From Mycolicibacterium frederiksbergense (lineage in GTDB: Bacteria; Actinomycetota; Actinomycetes; Mycobacteriales; Mycobacteriaceae): a stretch of DNA of 64,000 nucleotides. A program made the translations under genes and the position numbers. Positions 33,128 through 41,302 of this stretch are shown in pieces. Numbering within the stretch: position 1 is the first letter of the stretch; the number at the start of each line of letters is the position of its first letter. Location: the NCBI RefSeq assembly GCF_012223425.1, contig NZ_CP038799.1, positions 5,006,249 to 5,070,248 on the forward strand. Reading direction: 5' to 3'. The notes beneath the pieces were generated by a model. The model was given only the letters and a program-made list of their open reading frames with translations, searched no databases and had not been told where the DNA came from.

Positions 33128-35161
33128 ATGTGGAAATGCGTCCCACCGTCGGTGCGGGGTATCGCGAACAGAGTGGTCATCGGGGTGACCACGGCGGCGC
33201 TGGTCGCGGCCACCGGCAGCCATTTCGTGATGCCCGAGGCGAAGCAGCTCGTTTCGTACGAGGTGATGAATGTGGCGGCGATCGACGAGTCACCGACCAC
33301 CGTTGGCATTGCCGACTCGAACATCTATTTCACCGACAGCCTCGATGAGGTGATGGAGCACCTCGACCTGATCGAGTCCCTGGGTGTCAAGAATGTCCGG
33401 CTCCTGGTGCCGTGGATCTTCATCCAGCAGCAGGATCCGATGGGCGGACCGGTGGACTGGGATCAGGACCTCGACTGGGCGAAACTCGACCAGATCGTCC
33501 AGGAGGTCGACCGTCGGGGTCTGGGCATCCTGGGTGTGCTGCAATGGTCACCCGACTGGGCGACCGAAGGAACGGTCGGCAGCGGGCATCCCACCGATGT
33601 ACAGGATTTCGCCGATTTCGCGGCGGCGGTTGCGGAACGCTACCGCGATGAGATCACCGCCTACGAGGTGTGGAACGAACCGAACGCCTCGTTCTTCTGG
33701 AATCCGATCGACCCGGCTGAGTACACCAATCTGCTGAAGGCGGCCTACACCTCGTTGAAGGCCGTCAATCCGGATATCACGGTGGTCGGCGCGGTGGTGA
33801 GCGCCACGCTGACCTGGGGTGACACCACCATGAACCCGGTTGATTTCGTCGCAGCCATGTACGAGGCCGGCGCCGACGGCTTTTTCGACGCCATCTCGTT
33901 TCACCCGTACAACTTCGACACCAAGTTCTCCGAACAGGATGACCTCGACTGGCGGGAACTGATGCCGCTGTTCCAGGTGCAGAAGATCCGTGAGTTGATG
34001 GATCAGCACCTTGCGCCCGGGGAAGAACAGCTCAAGATCTGGATCAGCGAGTACGGCCTGCCCACCAGCGTGGTGACACCGGAGAAGCAGCTCGCTTTCA
34101 TGACTGATCTGCTGAATGCATGGCAATCATTTTCCGGTGGCGGGCCCGTCTTTCTCTACACCACCAAAGACGATATGAGTGCAATCGGAGATGAACGATT
34201 CTTCGGGCTCTTCGACGAGAACGGAAATTTCAAAGGCGGTGAGGCGGCATACCAGGAATTCAAGCGGCTTATCGACTGCCTCGGTGGTTGCTCGCCGTCG
34301 AACCCGTCCAACCCCGTGGGATCGCTGCTGCAGTTCCTGCAACAGGTCATCACGCAAGTCCTGAGCTTCGTGCCGAACCTGGTAGCTGGAGTCGTGTCGG
34401 CCGTATCGAACCTGATCAGCTCGATCTTGAACGGTCTCTCCGGGCTTGCAGGGGGATCGGCCGCGCCGGCCGGGGTTGTCGGCGCTTCGCTGCGGTCCGC
34501 CATGGCAACCACCGATGCGGACGTGACCCCCGCCGCCCCGGTGACCGGTGATCTTGAATCGATCGAGGCCGGCACTGAGGCACCTGGCGCAGAGACGGCG
34601 GCGCAAGAGGTCGCGGTCGCCGAGGATCTGGTCGCCGTCGAGGACGCGGTGACCGAAGAGGTCGTCGCGGAGGTGCCGGTGGTTGAGGACGTGGTGACCG
34701 AAGAGGTCGTCGCGGAGGTGCCGGTGGTCGAGGACGCGGTGGCAGAAGAGGTCGTCGCCGAGGTGCCGGTGGTTGAGGACGTGGTGACCGAAGAGGTTGT
34801 CACGGAGGTGCCGGTGGTTGAGGACGTGGTGACAGAAGAGGTCGTCGCGGAGGTGCCGGTGGTTGAGGACGTGGTGACCGAAGAGGTCGTCGCCGAAACA
34901 CCTGGCACCGAAGAGATCGTGTCCGAGGCACCCGCCGTCACGGACCCGACCACCACCGATGACGGTACGGACACGTCGGTGGATGAAGCCGGGGTCGCCG
35001 AGGGGTCGGCGCCGGAGCTGAGCGATAAATCGGTATCGAAGCTCACGGACACCGAGGAGCCGGCTGCCGAGACGAAGGTGACCCGGTCGGCACCCAAGGC
35101 CGGCGTGGGCAGCACGGCGCCCAGGCAGCGGTCGGTACGCAGCGTCCGGTCGAGCGCCTAG
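33128..35161 (+). CDS. Secreted glycoside-hydrolase-like protein with acidic Val/Glu repeat tail
   Basis: 677 residues from ATG 33128. An N-terminal hydrophobic signal (about 14-34) is followed by a TIM-barrel domain (about 45-385) with acid/base Glu184 in 'YEVWNEPNASFFW' and nucleophile Glu308 in 'IWISEYGLPT', as in clan GH-A (GH5/GH39-like). Next come a Cys-containing linker ('DCLGGCSPSNPS'), a hydrophobic helical stretch with 'VPNLVAGVVSAVSNLISS', then five 15-residue repeats of 'VTEEVVAEVPVVEDV' plus a decayed sixth, and a basic tail rich in Arg and Ser. The paralogue at 1-1137 has the same plan. Enzyme substrate is unknown; the acidic and basic tail may hold it in the cell envelope. Confidence 0.85.
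   Translation: MWKCVPPSVRGIANRVVIGVTTAALVAATGSHFVMPEAKQLVSYEVMNVAAIDESPTTVGIADSNIYFTDSLDEVMEHLDLIESLGVKNVRLLVPWIFIQQQDPMGGPVDWDQDLDWAKLDQIVQEVDRRGLGILGVLQWSPDWATEGTVGSGHPTDVQDFADFAAAVAERYRDEITAYEVWNEPNASFFWNPIDPAEYTNLLKAAYTSLKAVNPDITVVGAVVSATLTWGDTTMNPVDFVAAMYEAGADGFFDAISFHPYNFDTKFSEQDDLDWRELMPLFQVQKIRELMDQHLAPGEEQLKIWISEYGLPTSVVTPEKQLAFMTDLLNAWQSFSGGGPVFLYTTKDDMSAIGDERFFGLFDENGNFKGGEAAYQEFKRLIDCLGGCSPSNPSNPVGSLLQFLQQVITQVLSFVPNLVAGVVSAVSNLISSILNGLSGLAGGSAAPAGVVGASLRSAMATTDADVTPAAPVTGDLESIEAGTEAPGAETAAQEVAVAEDLVAVEDAVTEEVVAEVPVVEDVVTEEVVAEVPVVEDAVAEEVVAEVPVVEDVVTEEVVTEVPVVEDVVTEEVVAEVPVVEDVVTEEVVAETPGTEEIVSEAPAVTDPTTTDDGTDTSVDEAGVAEGSAPELSDKSVSKLTDTEEPAAETKVTRSAPKAGVGSTAPRQRSVRSVRSSA
34649..34897 (+). 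repeat. 45-bp tandem repeats in the tail of the glycoside-hydrolase-like gene
   Basis: Five copies of a 45-bp unit, with only a few base changes between copies (34649-34873), and a sixth that decays after 24 bases. Each encodes 15 residues, so copy changes keep the frame. Not a CRISPR: there are no spacers. Confidence 0.92.
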
Positions 35162-35244
35162 GAGCCGCATTCACGCTTGACGACCGGACCTCTCGAGCGC
35201 ACTGTGATACACATCACGCGCGAGGTGTCGGGAGGACGTGTCAG

Positions 35245-36345
35245 ATGTCGACCAGAGACAAATACACGGAGATCCCCGAGCCGTACTCGTGGCAGGTGCC
35301 GAGCGTCGGAGACGCACGCTTCACGTGGGAATACGACGGCGGACGTGCCCGTCTGCTCTCCCTTTATCAGAAGGGCAAGGACAAGCAGTGGGACGCCCAG
35401 TCCCGCATCGACTGGAGCCAGGACGTCGACCCGCTGAACCCGATCGGGCTGCCCGACGAGTTCCACCCGCTGTTCGGCAGCCCGATGTGGGACGCCGCCG
35501 ATGACGCCCGTCGCGCGGAGTTCCGCCGGCACTCCCAGTCCTGGCAGTTCTCGCAATTCCTGCACGGCGAGCAGGGGGCCATGGTGTGCGCGGCCAAGAT
35601 CGTCGAGGTGGTGCCCGACATGGACGCCAAGTTCTACGCGGCCACCCAGACCATGGACGAGGCACGGCACGTCGAGGCGTTCGCAAAGTTCCTGCAGGAC
35701 AAGGTCGGAATGGTCTACCCGGTCAACACCAACCTGACCGCGCTGCTCGAGGACACCCTGCGCGACTCTCGTTGGGACATGCCGTATCTGGGTATGCAGG
35801 TGCTCATCGAAGGGCTCGCGCTGGCCGCGTTCGGGGTGCTGCGTGATCTGACACCGCCGTCGTCGCTGGCCAAACAACTGCTGGCCTATGTCATGCAGGA
35901 CGAAGCCCGGCACGTGGCATTCGGGCGAATCTCGCTGAAGGACTACTACGCCGCGCTCACCACCGCCGAACGTGACGAGCGCGAAGAGTTCGTCGTGCAG
36001 GCCTGCTATCTGATGCGCGACAGGTTCCGCGGCGAGGAGGTGTTCGAAACGCTCGGGCTCGATGTCAAGGAATGTTCCGAATGGGTCGAGCACTCGCCAC
36101 TGATGATTCAGTTCCGCTCGCACCTGTTCAGCCGAATCGTGCCGATCGTCAAGGACATTGGCCTCTGGGGCGACAAGGTGCAGAAGGCGTTCGCGGACAT
36201 GGGGGTGCTCGACATGGCCGCCTTCGACATCGACGCGCTGATGAAGGCCGACGAGGATCAGGCGGACGCGCTGGAGAAGGCACACGCCGAGATGGCGGTC
36301 CGGGTCGATGAAGTGGACCAGGCGATCGCGGCGGGCGCTGACTGA
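35245..36345 (+). CDS. Ferritin-like diiron protein (putative oxygenase)
   Basis: 366 residues. A four-helix core carries the paired diiron motifs: Glu in 'LHGEQGAM', 'TMDEARHVEAF', Glu in 'VLIEGLAL', and 'MQDEARHVAFG'. The two DEARH repeats are the clearest evidence. N-terminal residues 1-85 are less regular and the C-terminal 40 residues are acidic helices. Relatives include R2-like and AurF-like oxygenases that act on amines or lipids. No reductase or carrier protein lies next to it. Start ATG 35245 follows 'GGGAGGA' at about 35229. Confidence 0.8.
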   Translation: MSTRDKYTEIPEPYSWQVPSVGDARFTWEYDGGRARLLSLYQKGKDKQWDAQSRIDWSQDVDPLNPIGLPDEFHPLFGSPMWDAADDARRAEFRRHSQSWQFSQFLHGEQGAMVCAAKIVEVVPDMDAKFYAATQTMDEARHVEAFAKFLQDKVGMVYPVNTNLTALLEDTLRDSRWDMPYLGMQVLIEGLALAAFGVLRDLTPPSSLAKQLLAYVMQDEARHVAFGRISLKDYYAALTTAERDEREEFVVQACYLMRDRFRGEEVFETLGLDVKECSEWVEHSPLMIQFRSHLFSRIVPIVKDIGLWGDKVQKAFADMGVLDMAAFDIDALMKADEDQADALEKAHAEMAVRVDEVDQAIAAGAD

Positions 36346-36421
36346 GTCTCGCGACCAATAGGAATCAGCGCGATCGAAACGATGTACCCGCAGTTTCGTC
36401 GATGGCAGGGTGATGTGTGCT

Positions 36422-36495
36422 GCGGGTGTGGCTGAGTGGCTAGGCACCGGCCTGCAAAGCCGTTTACACGGGTTCGATTCCCGTCACTCGCTCCA
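36422..36495 (+). tRNA. tRNA-Cys (GCA)
   Basis: Acceptor GCGGGTG pairs with CACTCGC with one G-U, the anticodon loop CTGCAAA gives GCA, the T arm is ACGGG-TTCGATT-CCCGT, and CCA is encoded at 36493-36495. The body has the normal 71-base length of class I tRNAs with a short D loop. Confidence 0.95.
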
Positions 36496-36503
36496 GCACA
36501 GCC

Positions 36504-37016
36504 CTACGGGCCGACGACCACCAGGTCGTCCCAGATGGCTGTGATCTCGGCGGAATTGTCGCCGATGGCCTCGCGCAGCACCAGTGCGGCACCCGCTCGC
36601 AGCGCGTCCCCGTCCTGCAGGTAGGTCCGGTCGCGTTCGTCGGCGCCGATGCCGATGAGGTGAATGTGCACCGCCGCCAGCGCACGGTCCTTGACCGTAA
36701 CCTCCACGTCGGCGACCGCGGCCGCCACCGCGGCTGCCGGCTCGGCCAGCGCCCATGTCAACAGTTTGGCGAGCGCGATATGGCTGACGCCGATCCCCGG
36801 CTTCGAAGTCCGGATCAACTTGCCCTGACGCGGCAGCGCCGAAATGCGTTGCGCGATACCGGCGCGCAGCTGGCTCAGTGCGGAACCCGTTTCGGCCCAA
36901 CGCGGATCGGCGTCGGCATCCGCTTCGGCGAGACCGGCGAAACGGCGCGTGGCATCAGCGATCCACGCCGCCGACTCGGCGGTCGCCTCGTAGTCGTCTT
37001 CGGCTGCCGTGCTCAT
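36504..37016 (-). CDS. Unknown protein downstream of the ECF sigma factor
   Basis: 170 residues from ATG 37016, with 'GGAGG' seven bases upstream; a longer start would cut into the space after the sigma gene. The middle and end ('ALAKLLTWALAEPAAAVAAAV', 'VEVTVKDRALAAVHIHLIGI', 'ALRAGAALVLREAIG') have the alpha/beta rhythm of an Asp23/Gls24 domain, but the similarity is weak to the eye. It is 50 bases after the ECF sigma gene on the same strand and faces the Asp23 cluster, so it may be an accessory part or a regulator of the same response. Confidence 0.6.
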   Translation of the reverse strand: MSTAAEDDYEATAESAAWIADATRRFAGLAEADADADPRWAETGSALSQLRAGIAQRISALPRQGKLIRTSKPGIGVSHIALAKLLTWALAEPAAAVAAAVADVEVTVKDRALAAVHIHLIGIGADERDRTYLQDGDALRAGAALVLREAIGDNSAEITAIWDDLVVVGP

Positions 37017-37066
37017 GTGTCCTCCAGTCTTACCCACGTGGCTGCCGCTGTACAGCCGAGCGGTTC

Positions 37067-37645
37067 TCATGGACGAAACTCCTCGAGTGTTGTGGCCAGG
37101 CGTTTTCGGGTGCGCTGCAACAGGCCGCGTACCGAACCCTCCGTCGTGTGCAGCACCGTGGCGATCTCGGCCAACGGCAGGTCGTAGACCTCACGTAACC
37201 ACCATGCGGCGCGGGCCGGATACGGCAGAGTGGCCAGTTCGCGGTGCAGCGCCGCCAAGAAGGCCGCATGCTCGGCCCGCTGTCCCGGGCCCGGCTGAAC
37301 ATCCACGGTCTCCGGAGCCGAATCGAGATCGCTCTGTGGGCGCCGCCGGCGCAGGGCGTCGATCGTCTTCCGTGACGCCAAGGAGTACAGCCAGGTCCGG
37401 AACTTGGACCGGAAGGCGAACGTCGGCAGCGCCTTCCACGCCGCGATGAACGTCTCCTGGACGATGTCGTCACAGTCGCTGGACTCAGGATAGGTTTGCC
37501 TGACAAATTTCAGCAACGCGGGTGCATGTCGCACGACCAGCACATCGAACGCTGCCGAGTCGCCCCGTTGAGCCCGTCGGGCAAGCGTCTCGTCGGGCAG
37601 TGAGTCCAGCACCCCGGCATGTTGTCCACAAAACGAAGAACTCAA
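37067..37645 (-). CDS. ECF-type RNA polymerase sigma factor
   Basis: 192 residues if started at TTG 37645; GTG 37612 would give 181 residues and may be the better start. Sigma region 2 is 'YPESSDCDDIVQETFIAAWKA' with 'FRTWLYSLASRKTIDALRRRR', and region 4 is 'LPYPARAAWWLREVYDLPLAEI' with 'TTEGSVRGLLQRTRKRL'. No anti-sigma gene with a membrane anchor or zinc motif is adjacent. It is divergent from the Asp23 cluster, 110 bases away, and a palindrome (37645-37657) sits at the TTG. Probably controls the neighbouring envelope genes, by analogy. Confidence 0.85.
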   Translation of the reverse strand: MSSSFCGQHAGVLDSLPDETLARRAQRGDSAAFDVLVVRHAPALLKFVRQTYPESSDCDDIVQETFIAAWKALPTFAFRSKFRTWLYSLASRKTIDALRRRRPQSDLDSAPETVDVQPGPGQRAEHAAFLAALHRELATLPYPARAAWWLREVYDLPLAEIATVLHTTEGSVRGLLQRTRKRLATTLEEFRP

Positions 37646-37657
37646 ACACAGTGTGTT
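37645..37657. promoter_or_regulatory. 13-bp palindrome between the sigma gene and the Asp23 cluster
   Basis: AACACA-G-TGTGTT, a perfect inverted repeat in the divergent 110-base gap, directly at the possible TTG start of the sigma gene. It could be an operator or a symmetrical part of a promoter. Confidence 0.4.
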
Positions 37658-37755
37658 CTACATCTCGTGGGCGTGCACATCGCGCACCCCGCCGCGTCTC
37701 ACCCAGTGAGCCGGATGAACGCATCCGAGCTGGAAAGCAACCGAAGGAGACAACG

Positions 37756-38232
37756 ATGACCGCCGCAACCCAGTCCCGTGAGGTCAGCTCTGCCGCCCAG
37801 GCCGACACCGCAGGCAAAGAACTGGAGAAGCTGGCATCCGACCACGGCGTGACCACCATCGCCGACGTCGTGGTGTCCAAGATCGCCGGTATCGCGACCC
37901 GCGAGGTGGACGGTGTGCATGATCTGGGCGGGCAGACCGCTCGGGTCGTCGGGAAACTTCGCGAGACTTTGCCAGGAAGCACGAGCCTCACCCAGGGCGT
38001 CAGCGTCGAGGTCGGCGAGCGGCAGGCGGCCGTCGACATCGGCATCGTCGCCGAGTACGGCGTGGCCATCCACGATCTCGCCGACGGGATCCGCAACAAC
38101 GTCATCTCCGCGGTCGAGAACATGACCGGTCTCGAAGTGACCGAGGTGAACATCACCGTCCACGACGTCCATTTCGCCGAAGACGAGGACGGCACGGCGC
38201 TCGTGGCCGATGCACAGCCCCGGGTCCAGTGA
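37756..38232 (+). CDS. Asp23/Gls24 family envelope stress protein
   Basis: 158 residues from ATG 37756, with 'AAGGAG' at 37744. The Asp23 domain begins after about 30 residues: 'TTIADVVVSKIAGIATREV', 'GVHDLGGQTARVVGKLRE', 'VSVEVGERQAAVDIGIVAEYG', ending 'TGLEVTEVNITVHDVHF'. In Staphylococcus, Asp23 lines the membrane through the AmaP anchor. Here an AmaP-like gene closes the operon. Its stop overlaps the GTG start of the next gene (GTGA). Confidence 0.88.
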   Translation: MTAATQSREVSSAAQADTAGKELEKLASDHGVTTIADVVVSKIAGIATREVDGVHDLGGQTARVVGKLRETLPGSTSLTQGVSVEVGERQAAVDIGIVAEYGVAIHDLADGIRNNVISAVENMTGLEVTEVNITVHDVHFAEDEDGTALVADAQPRVQ

Positions 38233-38528
38233 CCTCGAGTGAGCGGATCGATCTCGTCATCGCGGCGGTATCCGCCGTCGATGGCGTGATCGGTCTGCAT
38301 TCTGGGCCGGGCGTGCCCGCCACGTATCTGCCGGGACGCATCGTCGGAGGAGTCCGGCTGGACGGCTCCGGGGGCAAAGTGCACGTGGTCCTCGAACTTC
38401 GATCGCCGCTGCTGGAAACCGCGGAGCGGGTACGACACGCCGCCAGCGCCGCCGCCGGAGTCCCCATCGATGTCGTCGTCGGCGATGTCTCGGCACCCGA
38501 ATCAACCTCACCCCAAGCCAACAGATAG
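38229..38528 (+). CDS. Small Asp23-like protein
   Basis: 99 residues from GTG 38229, overlapping the Asp23 gene by 4 bases. 'LVIAAVSAVDGVIGLHSG', 'GGVRLDGSGGKVHVVLELRS' and 'AASAAAGVPIDVVVGDVS' give a shortened Asp23-type alpha/beta pattern. No catalytic motif. Likely a second subunit of the same envelope assembly. Confidence 0.65.
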   Translation: MTSSERIDLVIAAVSAVDGVIGLHSGPGVPATYLPGRIVGGVRLDGSGGKVHVVLELRSPLLETAERVRHAASAAAGVPIDVVVGDVSAPESTSPQANR

Positions 38529-38552
38529 AACCCTCAACACATAGGAGAAGCA

Positions 38553-38735
38553 ATGACCGAAAAGTTGCTGCTGCCAGGACTTTTCGCCGGGCTGCTGCTG
38601 GCCATCGCCGCCGTTGCAGGCGGATTGATCGGCTTCTTGCTGGCGCTCGTACTGGGTGCCGCCGGCGCGGCGATCGGTGCCCACCTGGACGGAACGATCG
38701 ACCTGACCGCACTCGGTCGCGGGTCCGGGCGCTGA
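38553..38735 (+). CDS. Small membrane protein (DUF2273-like)
   Basis: 60 residues. One long Gly/Ala/Leu-rich hydrophobic stretch, probably two spans ('GLFAGLLLAIAAVAGGLIGF', 'LLALVLGAAGAAIGAHLDG'), and a short polar tail. Equivalent small membrane proteins accompany AmaP/Asp23 genes in Gram-positive bacteria. ATG 38553 has 'AGGAGAAG' upstream. Confidence 0.7.
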   Translation: MTEKLLLPGLFAGLLLAIAAVAGGLIGFLLALVLGAAGAAIGAHLDGTIDLTALGRGSGR

Positions 38736-38736
38736 C

Positions 38737-39498
38737 GTGACCAGCGATGTGACGGCGCAGTTGCACGCCGGGCGCGGGCGCACGGTCATCGACGACCGCG
38801 TACGCCGGCAGCTGGTCGAGCGAGCCGCACTCTCGGTGCCCGGTGTGGTGGCCCGACGCACCATGGTTCCCGGCCGCACCCTGCCCTCCGTCGGTATCAG
38901 CGGGGGACAAGGAGCCCAGACCGTCGACGTACAGGTAGCCGTCACCTGGCCGGTCGACGGTGCCGCGGTCCTGGACTCGGTGCGCGCGGCGGTGGCCGAC
39001 GAGCTGGAGGCGGCCCTGGCCGAACGCCCGGACCGTGTCGACGTCGCGATCACCGTCGTCGAGTCCGATCGCACGCCGGCGCAGGTGGCCGATGCATACG
39101 ACGCGGACCCGGCCGCTGAGCCGATCGGCGTCGCGCACCGACGCTTCGCGCCGCGGCGCGCCGCCACGGCCACCTACGGCGGGGTGCTCGTCGCCGCCGT
39201 CCTGATCGCGGCGGGAGGGGTGGCGATCCGGGATGCCCTCAGCTCCGCCGACCCGTGGATCGCGCCCCCACTGCGGTGGGTGGCCGATGCGCAGTGGCAG
39301 TGGTGGGTCTGGCCGATCGCCGCCGTGGCCGCCCTCATCGGGCTGCTGCTGCTCGTGTCGTCGGTGACCCCCCGGCGCCGGACACACGTCTCCGTGGGCG
39401 ACCACATCTGGGTGCCCAGGAACAAGGTCCGGGACTGGACGGCCCCCGACGCTCTCACTCCCGACAACACCCTCGACAACGGAGGAGAACCCCGATGA
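38737..39498 (+). CDS. Asp23 domain protein with two membrane spans (DUF6286-like)
   Basis: 253 residues from GTG 38737, one base after the previous stop. Residues 1-125 form an Asp23-like domain ('VIDDRVRRQLVERAALSVPGVV', 'VDVQVAVTWPVDGAAVLDSV', 'PDRVDVAITVVESD'). Two spans follow ('ATYGGVLVAAVLIAAGGVAI' and 'WPIAAVAALIGLLLLVSSV') and then a soluble tail of about 45 residues. This would tie the Asp23 layer to the membrane. Its stop overlaps the next ATG. Confidence 0.75.
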   Translation: MTSDVTAQLHAGRGRTVIDDRVRRQLVERAALSVPGVVARRTMVPGRTLPSVGISGGQGAQTVDVQVAVTWPVDGAAVLDSVRAAVADELEAALAERPDRVDVAITVVESDRTPAQVADAYDADPAAEPIGVAHRRFAPRRAATATYGGVLVAAVLIAAGGVAIRDALSSADPWIAPPLRWVADAQWQWWVWPIAAVAALIGLLLLVSSVTPRRRTHVSVGDHIWVPRNKVRDWTAPDALTPDNTLDNGGEPR

Positions 39499-40052
39499 CG
39501 CCCTTCCTGCGGGTAACGGACCGGCTGCTCACCGCGGTGGCCGCCCTGCTGCTGCTGGCCGGGTCGGCGTGGGTGCTCGGCTACGGCCTCGACGTCGCAT
39601 TCGCACGTACGGCCGCAGCCCGGATCGATGCTGCGGCGGTGGGCCGTGCCCCGGATTGGCAGTGGTGGTCGGTGGCGCTCGGCGCGGGCGGCGCGATCGC
39701 CGTGCTCATCGGCCTCTGGCTGCTTCTGCTGCATCTGCGGCCCCGATCGGTGCGGGCGATGGACACCGAACACGTCGGCGCGGTGGATCTGGCGCGGGTG
39801 GCCGATGCCGCGGCCGCCGACCTCGCCCGGCACCCCGCTGTGCAGTCGGCCAAAGCGGCGACCCGTACGGCGAGCGGGCGCCCGACGGTGCGCATCACCA
39901 CCGATGTGCCGCCGACCACGACGGCCGCGCAGGTCCGCCGGCTCGCGCGGCACTGCGCCCAGGATGTGCGGCGTGCAGCCGACACCGATATCGAGTTCCA
40001 GCTGCTGGTGCGCCCGGTGCCCGCGGCCACGTCGCGGCCGAAGCCGGCCTGA
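39495..40052 (+). CDS. AmaP-like alkaline-shock membrane anchor protein
   Basis: 185 residues from ATG 39495 (ATGA overlap). Two N-terminal spans ('RLLTAVAALLLLAGSAWVLGYG' and 'VALGAGGAIAVLIGLWLLLLHL') enclose a short outside loop, and a cytosolic alpha/beta domain follows ('VDLARVADAAAADLARHPAV', 'PTVRITTDVPPTTTAAQVRR', 'DIEFQLLVRPVP'). This is the AmaP layout. Last gene of the five-gene operon; a strong hairpin follows. Confidence 0.75.
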   Translation: MTPFLRVTDRLLTAVAALLLLAGSAWVLGYGLDVAFARTAAARIDAAAVGRAPDWQWWSVALGAGGAIAVLIGLWLLLLHLRPRSVRAMDTEHVGAVDLARVADAAAADLARHPAVQSAKAATRTASGRPTVRITTDVPPTTTAAQVRRLARHCAQDVRRAADTDIEFQLLVRPVPAATSRPKPA

Positions 40053-40057
40053 TGACG

Positions 40058-40098
40058 TCGCCCCGTGCAGACAGCGACGAGGGGACTGCACGGGGCGA
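40058..40098. terminator. Hairpin between convergent AmaP-like and SDR genes
   Basis: A 12-bp perfect stem (40059-40070 with 40086-40097) plus a flanking T-A pair, loop of 15 bases, and a short T/A run. It probably ends transcripts from both sides. Confidence 0.7.
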
Positions 40099-40175
40099 TT
40101 ATCGGGGTCGCAACGTCTTTCGGTGGCGGCGCCAGCCAGCCCGGGACGCAGAGCAACCGGCCCGCACCGCTGCCG

Positions 40176-41063
40176 TCAGGCCTTCGGTGTGCCTCGGGCA
40201 AAGCGCCACAGGTAGCGCGGGAGCGCGCGGGCCGGCACACCGTTGGGCCAATCGTCCGTGCGGAAGAACGCATCTGTTCCGACGTCGACGAAAATGACGC
40301 TGCCGCACAGAAAATCGGCGGAATCCGACAGCATGAAGGTGATCCAGTCCGCCAGCTGGTCGGCCACGCCGAACCCGCCGACAGGAATCGGGAACCTGCG
40401 CACCGCCCTGCCCTCCATGGGCTCGGCGAGCTGGGCTTCCAGCAGCGGCGTCAGAATCGCGCCCGGCGCCAGCGCATTCAGCCGAATTCCCGCGCCCGCC
40501 CACAGCGGCGTCACCGCGTGCCGGCGCACCCACCGGCTGACCGCGATCTTGGAAGCCGCGTACATCAGTGCCGAACCGTGCCTGCCGAGCAGCCGGAGAC
40601 TGCGGACCGCCTTGTCCGGGTCGTGTGCGAGCAGGGCGTTGATGGTGCGACGAGGCACCATCGGCACCGTGGTGGTGGAGTTGCTCGCGATCACGACCAC
40701 CTTCGCGCGGTTCGCCGCGGCCAGGGCCGGACGCCATGCCAGGAGTGGTTCGACGACGCCGAGGAAGTTCACCTGTGCGATCAGCCGATTGCGATCTGTG
40801 CCGGATCCGGGACCCAGGCCGGCCGCCAGCACGGCCCCGTCGAGCACGCCACCCGCGGCCGCGAGCACCTCTGCTGCCGCGCTGCGTCGCCCCGCAGGCT
40901 CGGAGAGGTCTGCGATGATGTCGGCGTCGCGGAGGTCGACACCGATCACCCGGTGTCCGCATGCCGTGAGCTGCCGGGCCGCCTGTGCTCCCATGCCGGA
41001 TGCCGATCCGGTGATGGCGTAAGTACCGATACCTCTCAACTTAAGTGACACCCGTCGCGTCAT
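40176..41063 (-). CDS. Short-chain dehydrogenase/reductase
   Basis: 295 residues from ATG 41063. Cofactor motif 'AITGSASGMGAQAARQL', an Asp at the end of the second strand ('VIGVDLRDADI') favouring NAD, and active-site 'YAASKIAVSRWVRR' with catalytic Tyr and Lys. 'LRLNALAPGAI'-type region is seen as 'IRLNALAPGAILTPLLEAQ'. The C-terminal 35 residues are unusual, with Trp and Arg. No operon partner is visible; substrate is unknown. Confidence 0.85.
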   Translation of the reverse strand: MTRRVSLKLRGIGTYAITGSASGMGAQAARQLTACGHRVIGVDLRDADIIADLSEPAGRRSAAAEVLAAAGGVLDGAVLAAGLGPGSGTDRNRLIAQVNFLGVVEPLLAWRPALAAANRAKVVVIASNSTTTVPMVPRRTINALLAHDPDKAVRSLRLLGRHGSALMYAASKIAVSRWVRRHAVTPLWAGAGIRLNALAPGAILTPLLEAQLAEPMEGRAVRRFPIPVGGFGVADQLADWITFMLSDSADFLCGSVIFVDVGTDAFFRTDDWPNGVPARALPRYLWRFARGTPKA

Positions 41064-41302
41064 CTGTATCGGGTTGACCCGGCTCACTCCGGGGCCCGCA
41101 TGCGGTCCGCAAACACCCCGACCGGGAGCGTCACCTTCCTCACTGATACCCCGCACGTGCTCGGTTTCGGACTAGCATCAACACCCGAACAGCGCCGACG
41201 AGACAGTGCAGGACGCGCCGCGTGTGGTGAATCGGCCCCACGGCCGTCGAGCAACGCGTTAATGTCTCGGGTGGCTTAGCAATCGACACTGGGAGGGCAT
41301 GA

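Noticed and set aside
34649..34897. CRISPR array
   Set aside because: The repeats touch each other without spacers and encode an in-frame protein repeat; no cas genes are in the window.
34127..35170. Minus-strand open frames over the 45-bp repeats, giving His/Leu/Asp or Thr/Ser repeats
   Set aside because: They are the complement of the repeat-bearing tail of the glycoside-hydrolase-like gene; no signal for expression.
36422..36495. tRNA-Cys as an integration site of a genomic island
   Set aside because: No integrase gene and no repeat of the tRNA 3' end was seen nearby.
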